Under the pieces are notes generated by a model. The model saw only the letters and a list, made by a program, of their open reading frames with translations. It did not search any database and had not been told where the DNA came from. Shown here piece after piece: positions 1 to 5,306 of a stretch of DNA of 25,649 nucleotides. The first letter of the stretch is position 1; each line of letters opens with the position of its first letter. This DNA is from CAVIQK01 sp964613035 (GTDB taxonomy: Bacteria; Bacillota; Clostridia; Christensenellales; DTU072). The position numbers were made by a program, and so were the translations under genes. The stretch spans positions 1-25,649 of the forward strand of contig CAZTFQ010000020.1 of assembly GCA_964613035.1 (NCBI GenBank), read 5' to 3'.

Positions 1-97
1 GAACCCACAAAGTTCAGTTGGGTATTTTCTTTACACGGGAAGCTTGTTTTTTTGTGAGAGCATTTTATGTTATTCTAAATTTCTTGAGATAATGATT

Positions 98-155
98 TTC
101 GACAAAAGTCGACATAATACGACAAAATTGAACGGTTCGAGGATGAATTTCGACA
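98..155 (+). promoter_or_regulatory. Cluster of Spo0A (0A) box-like sites
   Basis: Four copies of NNCGACA occur at 98-104 (TTCGACA), 108-114 (GTCGACA), 118-124 (TACGACA) and 149-155 (TTCGACA). Read on the minus strand, the first and last are exact TGTCGAA, the Spo0A box core, and the first has the extended form TTTTGTCGAAAA. The first three are exactly 10 bases apart, about one helical turn. They end 40 bases upstream of the -35 element of the Spo0A-like gene at 256. The boxes are seen directly; binding and autoregulation are inferred. Confidence 0.7.
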
Positions 156-195
156 AGAATATTCAAAATTCGTGGAAGTTTTTATTCAAAAGGTA

Positions 196-223
196 TTTAC
201 ATCTGCCATATATCTGGTATAAT
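196..223 (+). promoter_or_regulatory. Sigma-A-type promoter of the Spo0A-like gene
   Basis: TTTACA at 196-201 and TATAAT at 218-223 are separated by 16 bases. The -10 is preceded by TGG, an extended -10 element. Transcription should begin near 230. The ribosome binding site GTGAGG at 245-250 then precedes ATG 256. Confidence 0.75.
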
Positions 224-255
224 GTAATCAATCTTAACTGATTTGTGAGGTATAT

Positions 256-801
256 ATGTCTGAATTAAAGGTCTTTTTTACGGAGGAATCTTTTGTTTCC
301 GCTGATTATCTTAACAAAATTGCTGCTTCAAGAGAAGTTTTCCCTCAAAAGATAGCTTCTGGAGAAGATTTTGAACGAATTATTTCTTCGGACTCCGAAA
401 AAGAGCTTGTAGTCATTATAGAAAAACCCCATAATATTAGTGAAAAAGATAAAAAGATTGAAGACAGGTTGCAGAAAATATTGATTATGTTAGGCATTCC
501 GTCACATATTAAGGGGTCTAAATTTTTAAAGGACGCGATTAAGGCGGCGATAGAATTTCCCGAAAGCATAAACAGTATAACTAAGGAGCTGTATCCACGT
601 ATTGCACAGAATAACGACACGTCCCCGAGCAAGATTGAAAGAGCTATACGACACGCTATCGACGTGAGTTGGAGCAGAGGGAAGATAGAGAACATCAATA
701 CCCTCTTCGGACTGAAAGTTTTCTCCAAGGGCGAGAAGCCTACCAACGGAGAGTTGATAGCTCTCCTTGCAGACAGACTTATCATCGAATTCTCTGCGTA
801 G
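256..801 (+). CDS. Spo0A-like transcription factor without receiver domain
   Basis: A 181-residue protein whose residues about 70-181 match the Spo0A C-terminal DNA-binding domain: LGIPSHIKG, the SITKELYP segment, the recognition-helix region IERAIRHAIDVSWSRG, then LFGLKVFSKGEKPTNGE and a final LADRLIIEFSA. Spo0A is the master response regulator of sporulation in Firmicutes; normally it has a ~120-residue receiver with a phosphorylated Asp. Here only about 65 unrecognised residues precede the DNA-binding domain, with no receiver motifs, so phosphorelay control is unlikely. GTGAGG five bases before ATG 256 fixes the start. Upstream lie 0A-like boxes, suggesting autoregulation or control by a full Spo0A. 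Its 3' third is duplicated at 2547-2730. The first ~350 bases are more AT-rich than the rest, consistent with a hybrid gene. Assignment of the C-terminal domain is firm; the biological role is open. Confidence 0.88.
   Translation: MSELKVFFTEESFVSADYLNKIAASREVFPQKIASGEDFERIISSDSEKELVVIIEKPHNISEKDKKIEDRLQKILIMLGIPSHIKGSKFLKDAIKAAIEFPESINSITKELYPRIAQNNDTSPSKIERAIRHAIDVSWSRGKIENINTLFGLKVFSKGEKPTNGELIALLADRLIIEFSA
646..680. repeat. 35-base perfect direct repeat, left copy
   Basis: This segment, within the helix-turn-helix codons of the Spo0A-like gene, is identical to 2575-2609. It is the longest identical block of a 156-base duplication (646-801 against 2575-2730) that has 20 mismatches overall. 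A candidate left junction of an inserted segment. Confidence 0.85.
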
Positions 802-846
802 ACATCAAACGGCGTTCAAAATCTAAAAAGAACAGGTAGCTTTTGT

Positions 847-1443
847 TTATTTGACAGTAAAGGAATCGTTATCGTTCTCGTTGTGAGTTATGGCGGGGAC
901 GAGAAGAAGAAAAGTCGATAAAGCTTTTTTATTGTACCCCCCTCCAGATAATCTGGGGGTACAGTCTAATTTTTTATACTTATATAATGACTCAAGAAGA
1001 CATTTATCAGAAGCTTGTCTCGCTTTAACAGGTGGTTTGAAGACGATTCCTTTTTCAATATCGAAAGCATAATATTTGACGACTTCCGTGAGCTGCCCGG
1101 AATTATCGGTAAAAGAAGATACGCTATACCCTAGAGACACTTTATCTTGATCAGCGAAAACAAGATCCAGAAGAGCATAACCACCTACGTCAGAAGGGAC
1201 GAAATTGGCTTGCATTTCACATATCTGACCGCGATGTGTGATATTTTGCTTGATACAAAAATAATATCTTGCTTCATCGGTTCTTTCATTTTTACGCTTA
1301 GGGAGCTGTATTCGCTCGAGTTTTAGTTCGGTATCGATAATATCGCCTTCGTTTTCTTCATGCTCGACGACCATTTGAGGCTCGCTTTTTGCTTATTCAA
1401 TCATCTTTTGCGACATGACCTTCACTTCGTCTTTAGTTGCCAT
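847..1443 (-). pseudogene. Unrecognised protein gene interrupted by an in-frame TAA
   Basis: No family is recognised. The frame open from ATG 1374 to 847 gives 175 residues, hydrophilic and acidic at the N-terminus. The same frame continues upstream to an ATG at 1443 that has AGG eleven bases before it, but is cut by TAA at 1393-1395 after 16 codons. Reading that codon as CAA (Gln) would give one smooth polypeptide, 198 residues long, so a C-to-T nonsense change is the simplest explanation. No good ribosome binding site precedes ATG 1374, so a shortened product from there is possible but unsure. The last ~40 codons cross a GC-rich palindrome (934-962) and may not be original sequence. It converges on the Spo0A-like gene and lies inside the putative inserted segment. 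Confidence 0.45.
934..962. repeat. Nested palindrome with GTACCC arms
   Basis: GTACCC at 934-939 pairs with GGGTAC at 957-962, and inside it CCAGAT (944-949) pairs with ATCTGG (951-956) around a single base. The left arm carries four extra bases (CCCT). No T-run directly follows on either strand, so it does not look like a standard terminator. It lies in the 3' end of the interrupted gene 847-1443. Confidence 0.55.
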
Positions 1444-1479
1444 ATGTAATAATTCCTTTTCCCTCTACGCTGGGAGCCA

Positions 1480-1516
1480 CAAAAATAAAATAGCGAAAAG
1501 ATAAGCATCTCTTCGC
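1480..1516 (-). terminator. Hairpin plus T-rich tail, possible leader terminator
   Basis: Ten-base arms at 1493-1502 and 1507-1516 (GCGAAAAGAT against ATCTCTTCGC, one mismatch) enclose the loop AAGC. On the minus strand the hairpin is followed by a T-rich run (positions 1492 down to 1480). It stands between a possible minus-strand -10 (1584-1589) and the start of the interrupted gene at 1443, so it could be a leader terminator. Function is inferred. Confidence 0.4.
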
Positions 1517-1547
1517 ATTTAATATTAGACTATACATCCTTTCAAGA

Positions 1548-1766
1548 TTTGGTTTAATTTACTTAATTTTGGTTTAGTTTGGTATTATAATGTTTTTTGT
1601 GAATAAACTTTATACGACCAAACTAAGCCATTGTCGCAAACTCAGGGGGGCTTTAATTTGCTTATTTTTACCCTTATTTGGTTTGTTTGTGTTTAGTATG
1701 GTGCCTAAAAATGGCTTCGTAAAGGGTTTTGCTTAGTTTTTCAAAAAAGTTTGGTGAGGTTTAGTT
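1548..1766 (+). promoter_or_regulatory. Promoter region with TTTGGTTTAG-type repeats (likely repressor operators)
   Basis: The gene-free stretch 1444-1766 is AT-rich. It contains TTTGGTTTAATTT at 1548-1560, TTTTGGTTTAGTTTGGT at 1567-1583, further related copies near 1677, 1691, 1749 and 1757, and an inverted copy ACCAAACTAA at 1617-1626. The 10-base arms TTAGTTTGGT (1574-1583) and ACCAAACTAA (1617-1626) flank TATAAT at 1586-1591, whose -35 on the plus strand is weak (TTAATT, 1563-1568). The sites precede a XRE-type regulator at 1767, whose operators they may be. TGAGG at 1754-1758 is the ribosome binding site for ATG 1767. Confidence 0.5.
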
Positions 1767-2177
1767 ATGAATTTTTACAACAAGGTCAACGGTCTATGCA
1801 GACAAAGAGGAATCTCTATCACCGCACTCGCTGTAGAGCTTGGTTTTTCAAAGGGGGCTCCCACAGGGTGGAAGACAATGACGAAACCGCCTCGTGCTGC
1901 GAATGTAAAGAAAATCGCAGATTATTTCGGCATTGGAGTTGATTATTTCTCGGACGAAAACTCTGTAAATGTAGTGAACGGAGCAAATGCTCCCGTCACT
2001 ATCACAAACGGACACCACAATATCGTTACTCTATCTAACGGCGAAATGCGCACCCGAGAGCTTTCAGAGATTGAAACAGAACTCTTAAAGGTTTGCGAAA
2101 AGCTTGACACAAGAAAAAAAGCCTTGCTGCTTGCACAGGCTTACGGGATTTTGGAGAATCAAGAGGTGGACAAATGA
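1767..2177 (+). CDS. XRE/Cro-CI family helix-turn-helix regulator
   Basis: A 136-residue protein. Residues about 5-62 form a HTH_3/XRE DNA-binding domain: LCRQRGISITALAVELGFSK, then a Trp-containing turn and KKIADYFGIGVDYF, the usual end of the fold in phage-type repressors. Residues 65-95 are a polar linker and 96-136 a helical tail probably used for dimerisation. TGAGG eight bases before ATG 1767 supports the start. The stop overlaps the start of the membrane protein at 2174 by four bases (ATGA), so the two are translated together. Such small repressors are common in phage and integrative elements, fitting the idea that 802-2546 is mobile-element debris. The repeated sites upstream suggest autoregulation. 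The family is clear; the target is unknown. Confidence 0.85.
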   Translation: MNFYNKVNGLCRQRGISITALAVELGFSKGAPTGWKTMTKPPRAANVKKIADYFGIGVDYFSDENSVNVVNGANAPVTITNGHHNIVTLSNGEMRTRELSEIETELLKVCEKLDTRKKALLLAQAYGILENQEVDK

Positions 2178-2488
2178 GCAGGTGGAAACATGGTTACACA
2201 GAGAAAACACCAAAACAGGTATTTAAGTCTACATACATTATTTGTGCGATTATAAGTCTTTTTGGCTTGGTTAATTTGTGGAAAACACATTTTTATTCTT
2301 CAGAGTATACAAAAATGAAATGGCTTGGAGGAGCACTTGGCGTTTTAGAAAATGCAGCAGCATTAGCTTTAATCTATGTCTTCTGCAATGTCGCAGAAAT
2401 ATTACCTCTCGGCATAATTATTGCAGTAGCACACATTGCCCACTTACTCCTTTTAGGGTTTCTTTGGAAACCAGATAAAACTATTTAG
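2174..2488 (+). CDS. Small integral membrane protein, function unknown
   Basis: A 104-residue protein with three hydrophobic segments, at about residues 17-37, 50-72 and 76-98, separated by short polar turns; the N-terminus is basic. It begins inside the last codons of the XRE regulator (ATGA overlap), with AGAGGTGG in the upstream gene acting as ribosome binding site. The tight coupling suggests a repressor and membrane-protein pair working together, perhaps an element-borne accessory or toxin/immunity-like pair, but no motif supports a specific role. No terminator is evident before the Spo0A fragment at 2547. Confidence 0.7.
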   Translation: MSRWKHGYTEKTPKQVFKSTYIICAIISLFGLVNLWKTHFYSSEYTKMKWLGGALGVLENAAALALIYVFCNVAEILPLGIIIAVAHIAHLLLLGFLWKPDKTI

Positions 2489-2518
2489 AGATAAACTAAG
2501 AAAGAAAAAGATATTTTA

Positions 2519-2534
2519 ATCACGCGATCACGCG
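2519..2534. repeat. Tandem ATCACGCG duplication
   Basis: ATCACGCG at 2519-2526 is repeated directly at 2527-2534. It lies just before the point where similarity to the Spo0A-like gene begins and may mark a rearrangement junction. Short enough to be chance. Confidence 0.4.
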
Positions 2535-2546
2535 CACGCCTAACAA

Positions 2547-2730
2547 CACTTCCGCAAGTAAGGTCGAGAGAGCCATACGACACGCTATCGACGTGAGTTG
2601 GAGCAGAGGTAAGATCGAGAACATCAACACGCTCTTCGGACTGAAAGTATTTTCTAAGGGTGAGAAACCTACCAACGGAGAGTTAATAGCGCTTCTAGCA
2701 GACAGAATGATTATCGAATTTTCCGCATAA
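2547..2730 (+). pseudogene. 3' fragment of a spo0A-like gene
   Basis: Translation in the frame ending at TAA 2728-2730 gives the last ~61 residues of the Spo0A DNA-binding domain: TSASKVERAIRHAIDVSWSR, then GKIENINTLFGLKVFSKGEK and ADRMIIEFSA. It has no start codon or 5' part. Against the gene at 256-801 the last 156 bases are 87% identical by direct count (20 mismatches), and all changes but one codon (Leu/Met) are synonymous. Both copies therefore diverged under protein-level selection, as expected of homologues from two related strains brought together, not of a neutral local duplication. The fragment keeps the downstream terminator, which suggests it is the original gene end displaced by an insertion. 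Confidence 0.85.
2575..2609. repeat. 35-base perfect direct repeat, right copy
   Basis: Identical to 646-680. Together they bracket 1.9 kb of unrelated genes and form the candidate recombination site. Confidence 0.85.
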
Positions 2731-2737
2731 AATTATA

Positions 2738-2768
2738 GACGCGGCATCCGAGAGGAGTCGCGTCTTTT
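2738..2768. terminator. Bidirectional intrinsic terminator
   Basis: GACGCG at 2738-2743 pairs with CGCGTC at 2759-2764, followed by TTTT on the plus strand. On the minus strand the tail is ATAATTTT. It ends the spo0A fragment from the left and the SGNH hydrolase gene (2792-3418) from the right. Confidence 0.7.
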
Positions 2769-2791
2769 GGTGTATAATATTAATTAAGGGG

Positions 2792-3418
2792 CTAAATATT
2801 CTTATAAAAAACTTTGAGCCATTCTTCTGCCAGCAATGCCGCGCCGGCTACGTTGGGGTGGATGCCGTCCAGAAGCAGTTCGCCTTCTTTAAATTTCTTA
2901 CTCGCCGATTCAAAGAAGCTTTGCGTTTCTACAAAAGGAAATCCGTATTCCTCGGCGATGTTTTTCACGATAGCGGCATATTCTCTCACTCTCAAGAAAT
3001 TATCCCAAAAATCTCTAGTCGCGGTGCCTTTTAAGGCGTACGGCTCCACCAGAATGATTTTCACGTCGGGAAGACGCTCCAGAGTGTCTTCTATCATATT
3101 TCTATACGTGCGCTCGAATATCTTTTTATCGACTCCCGTTTGGGAAAGTTCTTGCCAAACGTCGTTGACGCCCACGAAAATGCTCAACACGTCGGGTTTC
3201 AAATTCCACACGTCTCTTTTTATACGTGCGTATAAATCTATGCTTCTGTCACCGCCGATGCCGCGATTGAAAATTTCATATTTCCCGGGTTCCGTCGAAA
3301 AAAGTCGTCCCGCCACGTCTCTGACGTATCCTTCTCCGTATGCCGGCAGATATACCCTCGTGTCGTTTCTGTCTCTAAACGCATCCGTTATACTGTCTCC
3401 GAAAAAAACTATTCTCAT
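2792..3418 (-). CDS. SGNH/GDSL-family hydrolase (esterase or lipase)
   Basis: A 208-residue cytoplasmic-type protein without signal peptide. The SGNH blocks are all present: GDSIT near the N-terminus (nucleophile Ser9), NRGIGGD (oxyanion Gly around 53-56), GVND (Asn85) and DGIHPN (Asp184, His187). The length is usual for the GDSL-like lipase/acylhydrolase family (PF13472 type), which deacylates lipids, acetylated sugars or rhamnogalacturonan. The substrate is not determinable. AGGAG eight bases before ATG 3418 sets the start. It has its own promoter (TTGATT/TAAAAT) and is separated from the upstream gene by a strong terminator. A run of nine C on the coding strand lies directly upstream of the ribosome binding site in the leader, so transcript length or hairpin strength could vary by slippage. 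Confidence 0.92.
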   Translation of the reverse strand: MRIVFFGDSITDAFRDRNDTRVYLPAYGEGYVRDVAGRLFSTEPGKYEIFNRGIGGDRSIDLYARIKRDVWNLKPDVLSIFVGVNDVWQELSQTGVDKKIFERTYRNMIEDTLERLPDVKIILVEPYALKGTATRDFWDNFLRVREYAAIVKNIAEEYGFPFVETQSFFESASKKFKEGELLLDGIHPNVAGAALLAEEWLKVFYKNI

Positions 3419-3431
3419 CGTAATCTCCTAT

Positions 3432-3440
3432 GGGGGGGGG
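3432..3440. repeat. Homopolymer run G9 (C9 on the coding strand) in the SGNH leader
   Basis: Nine consecutive G on the plus strand; on the minus strand nine C lie right before ATAGGAG, the ribosome binding site of the SGNH hydrolase. Next to it GGGC and GCCC can form a short hairpin that overlaps the run. Such runs are prone to slipped-strand length change. Confidence 0.8.
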
Positions 3441-3464
3441 CATTTCGCCCGAACGTTTTCTTTA

Positions 3465-3493
3465 ATTTTAGCACACCGACTTACCGCAATCAA
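3465..3493 (-). promoter_or_regulatory. Promoter of the SGNH hydrolase gene
   Basis: On the minus strand TTGATT (3493-3488) and TAAAAT (3470-3465) are 17 bases apart. The expected start is near 3458, giving a ~40-base leader that contains the C9 run. Confidence 0.7.
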
Positions 3494-3514
3494 GGTTATT
3501 GCACTCCTTACGCT

Positions 3515-3553
3515 AAAAATCGCCCGCCCGAATATCGATCCGAGGCGGGCGAC
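3515..3553 (-). terminator. Strong intrinsic terminator of the 11415-3566 operon
   Basis: On the minus strand TCGCCCGCC pairs with GGCGGGCGA (nine bases) and is followed by TTTTT. It stands just after the stop of the metallophosphoesterase gene. Confidence 0.92.
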
Positions 3554-3565
3554 GTTATCGTCGAG

Positions 3566-5305
3566 CTACTTAATAGCGGGATTGTTTTCGTCCGCAAAAG
3601 ATATCGTGAATTGATTCTGGATATTGAAGCAGGCGTCGTGAGCCGGCGAGTAGAATATGATATCGATGGTCTTCTCGGACTCGTTGAACTGCATCAGCAT
3701 AAGAGGATCCACGCCGTATTCGGAGTCTACTTTAGTGCACTGCGGGTCGACTCTTATGGACGTAATGACGTTGCCGTTGACACCGACGTCGCGTCTCATG
3801 ACGATATCGTCGGAGATATAATGACCGTTGACCGTAAGGAATATGTTGGCATATCTCTTGATTAGTCCTTCATACAATTGCTTACTATTGGTCACCTCCG
3901 TATAATCGGACCAGCTATACGCGTCGGGAGAATATCTGCCGTCGGTGCCGTCGATATTGCCGCTAGGCGAAACGTACGCGTGCGTGTTGATAATGACGCG
4001 CCTGTTGGGGTATGCCTCGCAGACTCTTCCTGCCCAGCGAATGACGTCGGTACGGGGGCCGAACTCGAGGTTGATGACACAATACTTGACTCCCGCGACC
4101 TCGAAGAGCGTATACCAGTTTTCCATACTCCCTTCTTCGTACGCTCCTCCGAAGTAACCGAATTGACTGTATTTGTCATAAGAGAAGTATTGATTGTAAT
4201 AGGTGGAGTCGCGCCCGGTGGAACCGCAATTGCCGTTGTAATCGTGGTTGCCCTGAATGAAAGAATACGGAATAACGTCGTCCAGTTTACTCATCTGTTC
4301 TGCGGCAAGCTGATAAAAATCCGTCCTGTCGCCGTTGTCCGAGAGGTCTCCCACTTCTATTGCATAGGCTATTTTATGCGACTCGGCGTTGTCTACCAGC
4401 CAGTCCGTCAGTCCGCGGAGATTGGCGGGATTGTGAGCGACCATCGTCTGGATGTCGGGTATGACCGCGAGCGTGTAATCGTAGTCGTCGGTAGGCATAA
4501 CGGAGACGAACTTCTCGAAAGTCACTATGCTCGCGCCGCAACCTACGCCGAAAGTTTCTTCCACTTTTATCTCGTTCCAGGTCTCACCGAAAACCCAGTT
4601 GCCCATCAATTGTCCGTCAAGAGTATCCAAGACGCCTTCTCTGTAATCCCGGGCGACTCTGTCCGCGGCGACGGTTCCGTTGTAGAGGGTAATTTCTTTT
4701 ATCTTACCGTCAAAAGGCGTCTTCTTCGAGGTCCAGTTTTTGTAGTCGACGCCTACCTGCATAGGCATAACGCTTATCGCGTCGCTCTGACGGGAGTCCG
4801 CTCTGTCGACTTCCTCTCCGTCGACGTAGAAAACGAAGAGATTTTCATCAGCGTTTCGGACCATAGCCACGTGATGCCACTCGGCGTCGTTGAGGAAAAC
4901 GCCCTTAACGGTGTACTTAAAAGCTCCGTTGTCCCAAAACACGCTCGGGCGACCTAATTCGTCTATCTCCCAAGAGACCGAACCGTCATAGCCGAAATAC
5001 TTATTGAGGTAGTTGCCCATAATCGTACCGCCGACAGAGCTCCTCTCCATATATATCCACGCCTCGAAACTGTCCGGGGACTTAGTGAATATCTCGTCCA
5101 TTCGATATGCGTATCTGTTGTAAGTATCGAAGACGTATTCGGACTCTTCCGAGTCGACGGAAGAGGAAGCGTTATTGACCGCAGAGGTTCTCTCGACGGC
5201 TTGAGCCCCTTGTACGGAACCTAGACTCGGCACCCAAATCGCCAGGGCAAGCATCAATATCGATAATAAAGAAAGAGATATCTTCTTAAAAATTTTACCG
5301 TTCAT
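3566..5305 (-). CDS. Secreted LamG plus calcineurin-like metallophosphoesterase
   Basis: A 579-residue exported protein. Residues 1-36 are a Sec signal peptide (basic start, hydrophobic core, VQGAQA cleavage region). Residues about 60-235 are a LamG/concanavalin-like fold (AWIYMERS, EWHHVAMVRN, YVDGEE), a likely sugar- or surface-binding module. Residues about 278-530 are a calcineurin-like phosphoesterase: IPDIQ (Asp284), VGDLSDNG (Asp320), GNHDYN (Asn353-His354), NTHAY (His442) and NGHYIS (His495). These give most of the dimetal site. The first motif has Gln in place of His and the final GHxH is GHYI, variants seen in secreted relatives. ATG 5305 is one base after the stop of the giant lipoprotein gene and its GAGGAGG site lies inside that gene, so translation is coupled. 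Third gene of the operon. The substrate, a phosphoester, is unknown. Confidence 0.9.
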   Translation of the reverse strand: MNGKIFKKISLSLLSILMLALAIWVPSLGSVQGAQAVERTSAVNNASSSVDSEESEYVFDTYNRYAYRMDEIFTKSPDSFEAWIYMERSSVGGTIMGNYLNKYFGYDGSVSWEIDELGRPSVFWDNGAFKYTVKGVFLNDAEWHHVAMVRNADENLFVFYVDGEEVDRADSRQSDAISVMPMQVGVDYKNWTSKKTPFDGKIKEITLYNGTVAADRVARDYREGVLDTLDGQLMGNWVFGETWNEIKVEETFGVGCGASIVTFEKFVSVMPTDDYDYTLAVIPDIQTMVAHNPANLRGLTDWLVDNAESHKIAYAIEVGDLSDNGDRTDFYQLAAEQMSKLDDVIPYSFIQGNHDYNGNCGSTGRDSTYYNQYFSYDKYSQFGYFGGAYEEGSMENWYTLFEVAGVKYCVINLEFGPRTDVIRWAGRVCEAYPNRRVIINTHAYVSPSGNIDGTDGRYSPDAYSWSDYTEVTNSKQLYEGLIKRYANIFLTVNGHYISDDIVMRRDVGVNGNVITSIRVDPQCTKVDSEYGVDPLMLMQFNESEKTIDIIFYSPAHDACFNIQNQFTISFADENNPAIK

Positions 5306-5306
5306 A

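Noticed and set aside
3..24. ACCCA/TGGGT hairpin with T-rich tail, as terminator of an upstream gene
   Set aside because: Only five pairs, and the upstream gene is outside the window.
44..241. 65-residue open frame on the plus strand
   Set aside because: It covers the 0A boxes and the promoter of the Spo0A-like gene, has no ribosome site, and has biased AT-rich composition.
345..785. Minus-strand frame of 146 residues
   Set aside because: Antisense shadow of the Spo0A-like gene, which has clear homology.
1627..1655. AAGCC/GGCTT hairpin as terminator or riboswitch before the XRE gene
   Set aside because: Five pairs with a long loop and no proper T-run; no known riboswitch core seen.
2814..3614. 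Plus-strand frame of 266 residues
   Set aside because: Antisense to the SGNH hydrolase and crossing its promoter and terminator; no recognisable domain.
3878..4957. Plus-strand frame of 359 residues
   Set aside because: Antisense to the metallophosphoesterase; it arises from the GAC/GTC-rich codon use of the region.
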